Source: Desulfobaculum sp044987625 (GTDB lineage: Bacteria; Desulfobacterota; Desulfovibrionia; Desulfovibrionales; Desulfovibrionaceae). From it: a stretch of 64,000 nt of DNA. The notes below the pieces were generated by a model, which was given only the letters and a program-made list of their open reading frames with translations, ran no database searches and was not told the DNA's origin. The stretch is taken from positions 1-64,000 of the forward strand of contig NZ_JBJDSB010000004.1 in NCBI RefSeq assembly GCF_044987625.1. Direction: 5' to 3'. Shown here in pieces: positions 33,836-41,453 of the stretch. Made by a program: the position numbers and the translations under genes. The stretch's first letter is position 1. Every line of letters starts with the position of its first letter.

Positions 33836-34337
33836 TGCGGCCTCGGTCTCTTAGGGGTGTACGGCGTCAGCAGGGCCACGCGGGGAAACTGGCCGTCTGC
33901 GCTTTCCATGCATTGGATTTATGGGCTTTCTGATAAGCTCCCCCGCATTTGCTTGTCAACGAACTGGGAGAATTTCCAGACATGGTCGCGAAGGCGACAC
34001 CCCCCCCCGTCACAAAAACAGAACACCGATACAGAGGCCATTGCGGGGCATGTTCACAAAAGCGGAACAGTTCTGTTTTCCGGGATGCTATATCCCGTGT
34101 TTGTGAACCGTTTGTGGGGATGGCGGTGTGGTGTCGGTTCGGTGACAAAAGGGCGACTTGGCATTAAGCGTTTAATATATATAAGAAAATATCAGTTGGC
34201 ACCCTTTGTGATGTAAGGGGGATGTCTGCGCGCTGCGAAAGCGCATTGCGAGACACCGAGTTTGTGGAGGGGGCCGGACGTGGGGTCCGGCCCTGACTCG
34301 CAAGGACGTTCAACCTTTGCCAGAGGGATGAAGACTG
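33836..34337. other. 502-bp intergenic regulatory region upstream of the TRAP operon
   Basis: No gene is supported. It contains nested inverted repeats: GTTCACAAA (34052-34060) facing TTTGTGAAC (34100-34108), enclosing GGAACAG/CTGTTTTCC and CGGGAT/ATCCCG. Downstream lies a promoter-like pair at 34158-34185. A poly-C run of about ten residues is near 34000-34010. The region looks like the control zone of dctP, possibly with a CRP/FNR-type or other activator. Confidence 0.5.
34158..34185 (+). promoter_or_regulatory. Candidate promoter for the TRAP-serine lyase operon
   Basis: TTGGCA (34158-34163), 16-nt spacer, TATAAG (34180-34185) in a locally AT-rich stretch, about 150 nt before dctP. Confidence 0.45.
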
Positions 34338-35351
34338 ATGAAGAAGATTCTCATGCTCGTGCTCAGCATGATCGCCGCTGTGGGACTTGTCGCCTGCAAC
34401 GACGAAAGTGCAAAGACCGGTAACGAACCCGTGGTGCTCAAGTTCGCCACCCAGCATCCTGTGGAGCACATGGCCCACAAGGCCGCCGAGCGCATCAAGG
34501 CCCGTGTCGAAAAAGAGACCGAAGGCCGCGTGCAGATCAAAATTTACCCCGCCAACCAGCTTGGCGACGCGTCCCAGATTTACGAGGAAGTCATCCGTGG
34601 CTCCATCGACATCGCGCACATCACCGTGCCGGACCAGTATGACTCCCGCCTTGGCGTTGGCTTCATTCCCTACATCGCCCGCGACTACGACCAGATTCGC
34701 GAAGTGTTCGCCAAGGGCACCTTCATCGACACCGAAATGGCGAAGATGCACGACGCCCTCGGCGTGAAGTTCTTCTCCTACTTCGGCGAAGGCTTCATCG
34801 GTGTGGGCACTGTTGAGCCCATCGAGAACATGAACAAGCCCGGCGTTGAAAAGGGTCTGATGATCCGCGTGCCCGGTCTGGACGTGTTTAAGTTTGGCGG
34901 CGAGGAGCTGGGCTTCCGCACCACCTCCATCCCCTACGCCGACACCTACTCCGCCCTGCAGACCGGCGTGGTCAAGGGCTGGCTCGGTGGCCCGCCGAAC
35001 CTGAACTACCTCGGCTTCCGTGACGTCATCAAGCACTACTACCAGTTCAACGTGAACTTTGAGTCCACCCAGTACGTCATGAACAAGGCCAAGTTTGAAG
35101 GTCTGGCTCCTGAGGACCGCAAGGCTGTCGAGGCCGCCTTCACCGACGAAGGCCAGCAGAGCTTCCTGATGGCTGAGAGCGAAGACCAGATGTACCGCAA
35201 GAAGCTGGCCGAGGCCGGCGTTGAAGTGGTGACCTTCTCCACGCAGGAACTCGAAGCCTTTGCCAAGTACGTGCGCGAGCACGCCTGGAAGCGCCTTGAG
35301 AAGAACCTGACGCCCGAGATCGTCAACGGTCTGCGCGGCTCCTACGAGTAA
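34338..35351 (+). CDS. TRAP transporter substrate-binding protein (DctP family), lipoprotein
   Basis: A 337-residue extracytoplasmic binding protein. The signal sequence MKKILMLVLSMIAAVGLVAC ends in a lipobox, so it is predicted to be lipid-anchored. The DctP fold is clear: VVLKFATQHPVEHMAHKAAERI at the start and IPYADTYSALQTGVVKGWLGGP near residues 195-215 around the family Arg/Trp ligand-binding zone. A GC-rich hairpin after the gene may keep its expression above that of the permease genes. The ligand is a carboxylate or amino acid; the linked serine lyase hints at L-serine or a related compound. Confidence 0.94.
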   Translation: MKKILMLVLSMIAAVGLVACNDESAKTGNEPVVLKFATQHPVEHMAHKAAERIKARVEKETEGRVQIKIYPANQLGDASQIYEEVIRGSIDIAHITVPDQYDSRLGVGFIPYIARDYDQIREVFAKGTFIDTEMAKMHDALGVKFFSYFGEGFIGVGTVEPIENMNKPGVEKGLMIRVPGLDVFKFGGEELGFRTTSIPYADTYSALQTGVVKGWLGGPPNLNYLGFRDVIKHYYQFNVNFESTQYVMNKAKFEGLAPEDRKAVEAAFTDEGQQSFLMAESEDQMYRKKLAEAGVEVVTFSTQELEAFAKYVREHAWKRLEKNLTPEIVNGLRGSYE

Positions 35352-35401
35352 GAGATAATCCGAATCCGGCAGGGCGCCTCTCCTCCATGCGAGGCGCGGG
35401 C

Positions 35402-35419
35402 GGCGGGCGATTGCCCGCC
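35402..35419 (+). other. Hairpin between the dctP-type and dctQ-type genes
   Basis: GGCGGGC, loop GATT, GCCCGCC without a T-run. Placed where binding-protein mRNA is often stabilised relative to permease mRNA. Confidence 0.5.
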
Positions 35420-35455
35420 CGCCGCCACCCCTGCCTTCTTTCAGGGGGAGACGCT

Positions 35456-35977
35456 GTGACTTTTCTCGATAATCTGCACAATTATCGCTTTTGGCGGAAC
35501 CTGAACCGGTTCCAGAAGTTCATGATGGCCACGTCGAGCATCCTCATCGTCGCCATGATTTGCATCGCCGTTGTGGCCCGCTACATTTTTGAATCCGACT
35601 TTTATGGCTCTGAAGAACTCATCTCCATGGTGGCCTTTTGGCTGTACTTCATGGGCGCGGCGCAAGGCAGCCACGACAAGAGCCAGATTTCCGCAGACAT
35701 TGTGTCCTGCTACATCAAGGGCGATAAGACCCGCCGCATCATGCACATTGTGACGGACCTCGTCACCTTGGCTATCTGCCTGCTTGTGACCGTATGGGCT
35801 GTGCAGTTTGTGGCCTGGGGCTTCAAGATGAATCCCAAGTCGCCGGTTTTCCGTTTGCCCATGCTTATCCCGCAGTGTGCTGTGGGCCTCGGCTTCATCC
35901 TTATGTCCTGGTACCACCTCGTGTATCTGGTGCAGGACATCCGCACCCACCTGAAGCTGGTCCGTCAGGGCAGCTAA
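35456..35977 (+). CDS. TRAP transporter small permease subunit (DctQ family)
   Basis: A 173-residue protein with four transmembrane helices, the first about residues 22-43 (MMATSSILIVAMICIAVVA), and the DctQ pattern VARYIFESDFYGSEELISM. It starts at GTG 35456 with GGGGGAG just upstream; in-frame codons further up run through the intercistronic hairpin. It bridges the binding protein and the large DctM permease, whose gene starts 27 nt downstream. Confidence 0.9.
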   Translation: MTFLDNLHNYRFWRNLNRFQKFMMATSSILIVAMICIAVVARYIFESDFYGSEELISMVAFWLYFMGAAQGSHDKSQISADIVSCYIKGDKTRRIMHIVTDLVTLAICLLVTVWAVQFVAWGFKMNPKSPVFRLPMLIPQCAVGLGFILMSWYHLVYLVQDIRTHLKLVRQGS

Positions 35978-36004
35978 CAGGGTTTCAATACAGGGAAGAG
36001 AGCA

Positions 36005-37303
36005 ATGACCATCGCCATAGCCATGTCCATCCTTGTGGTGACGCTGTTCATAGGCGTGCCTATCCCGTTCGCCTTTTTCAGCTCCGCTGCGTATCTCATA
36101 TATACTGGGGGCTACGACCCCAGCTTCCTGCTGCCGTACGGCTTTTCCAAGATGAACTCCATCGTCCTGTTGACCATTCCGCTGTTCATTATGGCGGGTG
36201 GCGTCATGGACAAGGGCCGCATCGGCGACAAGCTTGTTGACGTTGTGGATACCATCGCCGGACGCATCCGCGGCGGCCTCGGCGTTGTGACCGTTATCAC
36301 CTGCGCCATTTTTGGCGCGGTGTCCGGCAGCTCCTCGGCCACGGTGTCCTGTATTGGCTCCATCATGATGCCCAAGCTCAAGCGCGCGGGCTATCCCATC
36401 GGCCACGCGGCGGCGCTGCTCGCCTCCTCCGGCGTGCTGGGTATTTTGATTCCGCCGAGTATGCTGATGATTTTGTACGCGTGGATGGGGAACCAGTCCG
36501 TTTTGGCCTGCTTCCTTGCCGCGTTTACGCCGGGCCTTATCCTCACGGTCCTGCTGTCCGCCGTGAACCTGTTCCTCTTGCGCAATAATAAGGACATTGA
36601 GGTCCGCCCCCACGAGCCCATTGGCGAAACCGCCAAGCTGTTCGTGTCCAAGAGCGCCAAGGCGTCTCCGGCGCTGATGATGCCCGTCATCATCCTTGGC
36701 GGCATCTACGGCGGCTTCATGACCCCCACCGAGGCGGCGGCTGTAGCCGTGATCTACGCCATTCCGGTGGCGATGTTCATCTACAAGGGCCTGAAGGCGC
36801 GCGACCTCGTGGCAACGCTTATCGAGTCCGCCACCACCACGGGCGTTATCATGGCCATGATGTTTGCGGTGATGATTCTCTCCCGCCTGTACATCATGGA
36901 GAACCTGCCCGATCAGCTCATGGGCGTGCTGACCGCAGTGTCGGAAAACCCAATTATCATCATGCTGATGATCAACGTGTTTATGATCGTCATGGGCATG
37001 CTGATGGACGACGTGTCCGGCGTGCTGCTTGGCACGCCAATCCTCGTGCCCTTGGTGACGCAGCTTGGCGTGGACCCGGTGCACTTTGCCGCCATCATGG
37101 GTGTGAACCTTGGCCTTGGCAACGTCACGCCGCCCACCGCGCCGCTTCTGTACCTGTCTGGCCGCATTGCGGGCGCGCCGGTGAACAAGATGATGAAGCC
37201 CACCATTTATCTTATCCTGTTCGCCTGGGTGCCCACGCTGCTCATCACAACGTATATTCCCGAAGTGTCCCTTGGTCTGGTACACCTGCTCATGGGCAAC
37301 TAA
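36005..37303 (+). CDS. TRAP transporter large permease subunit (DctM family)
   Basis: A 432-residue membrane protein with about twelve helices. Family motifs include VSGSSSATVSCIGSIMMP near residue 102, GVLGILIPPSMLMILYAW near 145, and NLGLGNVTPPTAPLLYL near 365. It is the sodium-driven translocation subunit of the operon. Spacing to the serine lyase gene is 18-21 nt with a shared AAGGAG site, so the catabolic gene is part of the same transcript. Confidence 0.94.
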   Translation: MTIAIAMSILVVTLFIGVPIPFAFFSSAAYLIYTGGYDPSFLLPYGFSKMNSIVLLTIPLFIMAGGVMDKGRIGDKLVDVVDTIAGRIRGGLGVVTVITCAIFGAVSGSSSATVSCIGSIMMPKLKRAGYPIGHAAALLASSGVLGILIPPSMLMILYAWMGNQSVLACFLAAFTPGLILTVLLSAVNLFLLRNNKDIEVRPHEPIGETAKLFVSKSAKASPALMMPVIILGGIYGGFMTPTEAAAVAVIYAIPVAMFIYKGLKARDLVATLIESATTTGVIMAMMFAVMILSRLYIMENLPDQLMGVLTAVSENPIIIMLMINVFMIVMGMLMDDVSGVLLGTPILVPLVTQLGVDPVHFAAIMGVNLGLGNVTPPTAPLLYLSGRIAGAPVNKMMKPTIYLILFAWVPTLLITTYIPEVSLGLVHLLMGN

Positions 37304-37324
37304 CGGACGCGCAAGGAGTTGATG

Positions 37325-38545
37325 ATGGAATCTCTTCGGGAACTGTATCGCATTGGCGTCGGACCTTCCTCCAGCCACACCATGGGGCCGCGCAAGGCCG
37401 CGGAGCGTTTTTTGGCCGCACACCCCGAGGCCGCCCGTTTTCGGGTGACGCTGTTCGAATCTCTTGCCGCAACGGGCAAGGGCCACCTGACGGACTGGGC
37501 CGTGAACGACGTCCTTGGTGAGGACCGCACCGAAGTGGTGTGGAAGGCTGAGGAAAAGCTCCCCCAGCATCCCAACGGCATGCGCTTTGAGGCGCTTGAC
37601 GAGGACGGCGCCGTGACCGGCGGCTGGACCGTGTACTCCGTTGGCGGCGGCGCCATCCGCGAGGAAGGGCAGGACGCCTCCGCCGGGGAGCAGGTCTACG
37701 ACCTGCCGGATATCGCCACCATTATGGCCATGTGCCAGCAGAAGGGCATCGCGTATTGGGAGTACGTTGAGCAGTGTGAGGGCCCTGAGATATGGGACTT
37801 CCTGCGCGAGGTCTGGACGGTGATGGAAGCGGCGATACACCGCGGCCTCAAGGCGCAGGGCGTACTCCCCGGCTCCATCGGTCTGCGGCGGCAGGCATGG
37901 AGCTACTACCGCAAGACCAAGCACTCCGGGCTGGATATGCAGCAGACCGGCAAGGTGACGGCCTACGCCCTTGCCGTCTCCGAGGAGAATGCGGGCGGCG
38001 GCGTTATCGTCACCGCGCCCACCTGCGGCGCGTGCGGGGTGGTCCCGGCCGTGCTCCATTATCTGAATGAAATTCACGACGACCTCGACGAGGGCGATAT
38101 GCTCAAGGCTCTTGCCACGGCAGGCCTGTTCGGGAACGTCATTAAACATAACGGCTCCATCTCCGGCGCGGAGGTTGGCTGTCAGGGCGAGGTCGGTTCA
38201 GCCTGCGCCATGGCCGCTGCCGCCGCGGCCCAGCTTATGGGCGGCTCTGTCGGCCAGATTGAATACGCCGCAGAGATGGGACTGGAGCATCACCTTGGCC
38301 TCACCTGCGACCCGGTGGACGGGCTGGTGCAGATTCCCTGCATTGAGCGCAACGCCTGCGCGGCCACGCGCGCTTTGTCCCGGGGCCAGATGGCTATCCT
38401 GTCCGACGGCACCCACCGCGTGCCCTTTGACGAGGTGGTCGAGGTCATGACCCAGACCGGGCACGACCTGCCAAGCCTGTACCGCGAGACGTCCACGGGC
38501 GGCCTTGCCAAGGCGTACGGCAAGCGTGTGCTCGGCGCAAAATAA
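37325..38545 (+). CDS. L-serine ammonia-lyase (Fe-S L-serine dehydratase), single chain
   Basis: A 406-residue enzyme that converts L-serine to pyruvate and ammonia with an oxygen-labile [4Fe-4S] cluster. The N-terminal beta-type domain begins MESLRELYRIGVGPSSSHTMGP. The alpha-type domain has the cluster-binding region TAPTCGACGVVPAVL near residue 235, with further Cys in LTCDPVDGLVQIPCIERN. Both domains are fused in one chain, as in SdaA/TdcG. AAGGAG lies six bases before ATG 37325 (ATG 37322 is also possible). Being last in the TRAP operon implies uptake and deamination of serine or a precursor. Confidence 0.93.
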   Translation: MESLRELYRIGVGPSSSHTMGPRKAAERFLAAHPEAARFRVTLFESLAATGKGHLTDWAVNDVLGEDRTEVVWKAEEKLPQHPNGMRFEALDEDGAVTGGWTVYSVGGGAIREEGQDASAGEQVYDLPDIATIMAMCQQKGIAYWEYVEQCEGPEIWDFLREVWTVMEAAIHRGLKAQGVLPGSIGLRRQAWSYYRKTKHSGLDMQQTGKVTAYALAVSEENAGGGVIVTAPTCGACGVVPAVLHYLNEIHDDLDEGDMLKALATAGLFGNVIKHNGSISGAEVGCQGEVGSACAMAAAAAAQLMGGSVGQIEYAAEMGLEHHLGLTCDPVDGLVQIPCIERNACAATRALSRGQMAILSDGTHRVPFDEVVEVMTQTGHDLPSLYRETSTGGLAKAYGKRVLGAK

Positions 38546-38551
38546 AGCCCC

Positions 38552-38585
38552 CCGCCGCATCCTGCGCGAGTGATGCGGCGGTTTC
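38552..38585 (+). terminator. First terminator after the serine lyase gene
   Basis: CCGCCGCATC pairs with GATGCGGCGG across CTGCGCGAGT, then TTTCG. Confidence 0.7.
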
Positions 38586-38609
38586 GCACCTCCACCACGT
38601 TGGAGCATT

Positions 38610-38660
38610 GCGCCCGTCCGGAGCGGTTGACGCCGCCACCCGGACGGGCGCTTGTCTTTT
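38610..38660 (+). terminator. Second, tandem terminator after the serine lyase gene
   Basis: GCGCCCGTCCGG pairs with CCGGACGGGCGC, followed by TTGTCTTTT. The two hairpins in a row suggest tight insulation of the msrA gene. Confidence 0.75.
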
Positions 38661-38748
38661 CTGGGCGGGCGTTTGGACGCGTTATGACGCGGGGCGCGGG
38701 CCGTGCTATACTCCGGCAGGGCATATGACCCATGCAGAGGAGGAGCCT

Positions 38749-39366
38749 ATGGGCGTTCGGATGGTAGTGGCGGCGATGTGCATGGTGATCCTTGCGGCGG
38801 GAGCCGCGTGGACCGCGGAGCAGGAAGGAGACGGTATGACAGCGCAGACAGCAGTGGCGACCTTTGCCGGAGGGTGTTTTTGGTGCCTCGAATCGCCTTT
38901 TGATAGCGAAGAGGGCGTGCTTGAAACGCTGGTGGGCTACACCGGCGGCGAAACGGAGAATCCGACGTACGAGCAGGTGTCGTCCGGCGGAACCGGGCAC
39001 GCTGAAGCCATCCAGATTACCTATGATCCGTCCGTTGTAGGGTATGACAGACTGCTTGGCATCTTTTGGCGCAATATTGATCCGCTGGATGCGGGCGGGC
39101 AGTTTTGCGACCGGGGGAGTCAGTACCGCAGCGCCATCTTTTATCATGACGAAGAGCAAAAGCGCCTTGCCGAGGCCTCGCGCGATGCCCTCGCCGCGTC
39201 GGGCCGTTTTGACGGGCGGATTGTGACGGAGATTGTTCCTGCGGGCGCTTTTTGGCCTGCGGAGGAGTATCATCAGGACTACTACCGCAAGAACCCCATC
39301 CGGTATAAATTCTACCGCTATGGCTGCGGGCGGGATAACCGCCTCAAGGAAGTGTGGGACAAATAG
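38749..39366 (+). CDS. msrA: Peptide methionine (S)-S-oxide reductase, exported form
   Basis: A 205-residue MsrA. The catalytic motif GGCFWCLESPF, with the redox Cys, lies near residues 41-51. VGYTGGETENPTYEQVSSGGTGHAEA and FCDRGSQYRSAIFYH complete the active site. The N-terminus MGVRMVVAAMCMVILAAGAA is a signal peptide, so the enzyme should act in the periplasm. GAGGAGG precedes ATG 38749. It repairs methionine sulfoxide in exported proteins; the reductant system is not encoded nearby. Single-gene unit ending in a terminator. Confidence 0.95.
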   Translation: MGVRMVVAAMCMVILAAGAAWTAEQEGDGMTAQTAVATFAGGCFWCLESPFDSEEGVLETLVGYTGGETENPTYEQVSSGGTGHAEAIQITYDPSVVGYDRLLGIFWRNIDPLDAGGQFCDRGSQYRSAIFYHDEEQKRLAEASRDALAASGRFDGRIVTEIVPAGAFWPAEEYHQDYYRKNPIRYKFYRYGCGRDNRLKEVWDK

Positions 39367-39391
39367 CGCGGCGCAGTGGCAGCACATGATG

Positions 39392-39436
39392 CAGCGGCCC
39401 CGGACGGAAACGTTCGGGGCCGCTGTGCGTTTTTTA
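39392..39436 (+). terminator. Terminator after msrA
   Basis: CAGCGGCCCCG pairs with CGGGGCCGCTG, then TGCGTTTTTTA. The tail overlaps the stop codon of the convergent PAS-HTH gene. Confidence 0.85.
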
Positions 39437-41092
39437 GACGTCGTCGGGAGTTTGGGACAGCAGCTGGGTGCCAAGGCCGGTGAGGAGCCAGTCCAGCGAG
39501 GTGCCGGTGCGGATGCCCACGGTCACCAGCCAGTCCGGCGGCACGCGGCGGTTCTTTTTGGCGTTGGAGATGGACGCCGAGGAGACGTTCAAGAACGCGG
39601 CGAGTTCCTTGTAGGTGGCGCTCTGGGTGGCGGTTTTCAGGCGCTCCAGCACGCGGGTGGGCGAGCGCAGCAGCTTGGCGCGCGACAGGTCGCGGACCGT
39701 GACGTACATGCGCGGCTCGCCAAAAAACGTGTCGTTGTAGTGGGCGCGGATGAACACCGTGGAGAACCTGCGGCGGCGGTAGCGCACGTCGCATTCAAAG
39801 CTGACGGGGCGCTTGCGGGAGAGCACGCGGCGCATGGCCTCCTGCGCGCGGGGCAGGTCTTTGGGGTGCAGCAAATCCACAATGGAGGTGATGTCCTGCA
39901 CGCGGCCGTCCTCGGTGGCGCCAAGGATGGGCTGATGGCGTTTGGATGTGGCGGTGCGGATGATGCGGCCTTCGGAATCAATGACGAGAAGGGAGTCCGT
40001 GCCTTGCTCCATCAGGCTGTGCATGTAGGTGGTTTCCTTCTCCACCTCGTCCGTGATGTCCTTACAGATGCCGATGAGGCCGATGATATCCTGCGAGGCC
40101 TCGTCAAATACCGGGCGGCGGACGATGCGGTACCACTTGTCCTCTCCGGTAAAGTGGCGGGCCAGCGGTGTGGTGATCTCGCGCCGCTCCTGAAAGACCT
40201 GAATGGCGGTCTGGATGAGCGGGCGCGACAGGTCCTCCGGTAGAAATTCCGACTCCGTGCGTCCGGTGATGTCCGTGCGGCTGAGGCCGAAGGCGGCGCA
40301 GTAGGCGTCGTTGGCGGTGACGATGCGGTGGTCGCGGCTCTGCACCCAAGCGATATCCGGCAGGGCGTGGACCACGGGGGAGAAGTCCTTGGACAGCTTG
40401 TTGGTATGCGGAAAGCCGCTGGGCAGAAAGTAGCCGGAAAAGGCGCGGATGCGCCCGGAGGCGTCGCGCACGGGATGGGCGGTGTACAGAAAGCTGATGG
40501 GCGCGCCATTTTTGCAGCGCAGGGTCACCTGTCCGCGTTCAATGCCGCCGCGGCGGAGCATGGTTTTGATGGTGCGGCGGTCTTCTGGGCTGTAGTAAAG
40601 CTCGCCCGTGTTGGTGGCGAGGACTTCCTCACGCGTGTAGCCGCACATGGAGCAGATGGCGGCGCTGATGTCGAGGATGGCGCCGGCGGGCGTAATGGTG
40701 AAGCCCATGGCGCTTTCGTCTTCGTCCTCGCCCAGCGGATGCAGGGGCTTGCCCTGCGCCACAACAAGGTTGGACTGGCCTGACGGAGTGAGGATTTCCA
40801 TACCCTGCCAGCGCAGTTGGCGTACGCCCGACCCGTCGCGCGTACGCATGCGCAGGACGAGTTCGGCCATGTGGGTGGTCTTGGAACTGCTGGCGATGGT
40901 GCCCTTGAGCGCGGCGACTTCCGATGGTTCGATAAGCTCGAAGATATTGCGCCCGAGGATTTCCTCGCGCGCTTGTCCGCGCCTGTCGAGATAGGCGTCG
41001 TTGACGTAGAGCACGGTGCCGTCGGGCTGAAAGATAATGCCGCAGTCTTCACTGTTGGACAGGCCACGGCTGTAGAACGAAAGGGCGTCCAA
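39434..41092 (-). CDS. Multi-PAS sensor fused to a phage-CI-type helix-turn-helix
   Basis: A 552-residue soluble protein with about three to four PAS domains. They start near residues 12 (DCGIIFQPDGTVLYVNDAYLD), 135 (GFTITPAGAILDISAAICSM), 250 (DIAWVQSRDHRIVTANDAYC) and 375 (SLLVIDSEGRII). The C-terminus carries YKELAAFLNVSSASISNAKK, then a conserved WLVTVGIRTGTSLDWLLTG. This matches the Bacteriophage CI repressor N-terminal HTH family, here placed C-terminally. There is no kinase or GGDEF output, so it is probably a one-component transcription factor. I start at TTG 41092 (AAGGAG six bases upstream). The in-frame region further up to 41395 is Pro/Arg-rich and overlaps the divergent promoter zone. 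Confidence 0.8.
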   Translation of the reverse strand: MDALSFYSRGLSNSEDCGIIFQPDGTVLYVNDAYLDRRGQAREEILGRNIFELIEPSEVAALKGTIASSSKTTHMAELVLRMRTRDGSGVRQLRWQGMEILTPSGQSNLVVAQGKPLHPLGEDEDESAMGFTITPAGAILDISAAICSMCGYTREEVLATNTGELYYSPEDRRTIKTMLRRGGIERGQVTLRCKNGAPISFLYTAHPVRDASGRIRAFSGYFLPSGFPHTNKLSKDFSPVVHALPDIAWVQSRDHRIVTANDAYCAAFGLSRTDITGRTESEFLPEDLSRPLIQTAIQVFQERREITTPLARHFTGEDKWYRIVRRPVFDEASQDIIGLIGICKDITDEVEKETTYMHSLMEQGTDSLLVIDSEGRIIRTATSKRHQPILGATEDGRVQDITSIVDLLHPKDLPRAQEAMRRVLSRKRPVSFECDVRYRRRRFSTVFIRAHYNDTFFGEPRMYVTVRDLSRAKLLRSPTRVLERLKTATQSATYKELAAFLNVSSASISNAKKNRRVPPDWLVTVGIRTGTSLDWLLTGLGTQLLSQTPDDV

Positions 41093-41453
41093 GGCGGTCT
41101 CCTTGTGGTGCTGCGTTGTGCGTGGTTGGCGCGGCTCATGCGCCTTGCGCCTGATGGGGCGCGCGGGGGGCGGCAACGGGGGCGGCGTCCTGCCGCTGTT
41201 ACCGTCATGCCGTACGCTCCGGGGGCGCTTTGGCGGCGCATGACTCGGCGCGGGCCATGCGCGAACGCCCTGCACAGTGCCAGAGAGTTCATAAAAAGTG
41301 AATCGCCTTTCCTCCCCTTCATAAATCGTGAATGTAAAATGGCGGGGTGTGCCTTGCATAAAAGGTTTTTTGCGGTACTGTACCGCGCCTGTCATTAAGC
41401 GCGTGCGCGCGCAACCGTTTGATATTCTACAGAGAAGTGAGAGGGGGAAAAGA
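41093..41453. other. Divergent intergenic region between the PAS-HTH and FadL-type genes
   Basis: Contains the likely promoters of both genes. An AT-richer stretch with two AATCG/CGATT-like runs (about 41285-41380) is the probable control zone. No firm -35/-10 pair can be assigned. The PAS-HTH protein may regulate the porin gene or itself from here; this is inference from position only. Confidence 0.35.

Noticed and set aside
34195..34212. Possible sigma-54 promoter TTGGCACCCTTTGTGA upstream of the TRAP operon
   Set aside because: The -24 GG is present, but the position ten bases on reads GA instead of GC, so the key -12 element is missing.
35441..38149. Open frame of about 900 codons opposite dctQ, dctM and the serine lyase
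   Set aside because: It crosses three real genes and their gaps on the other strand and has a low-complexity His/Arg/Gly composition.
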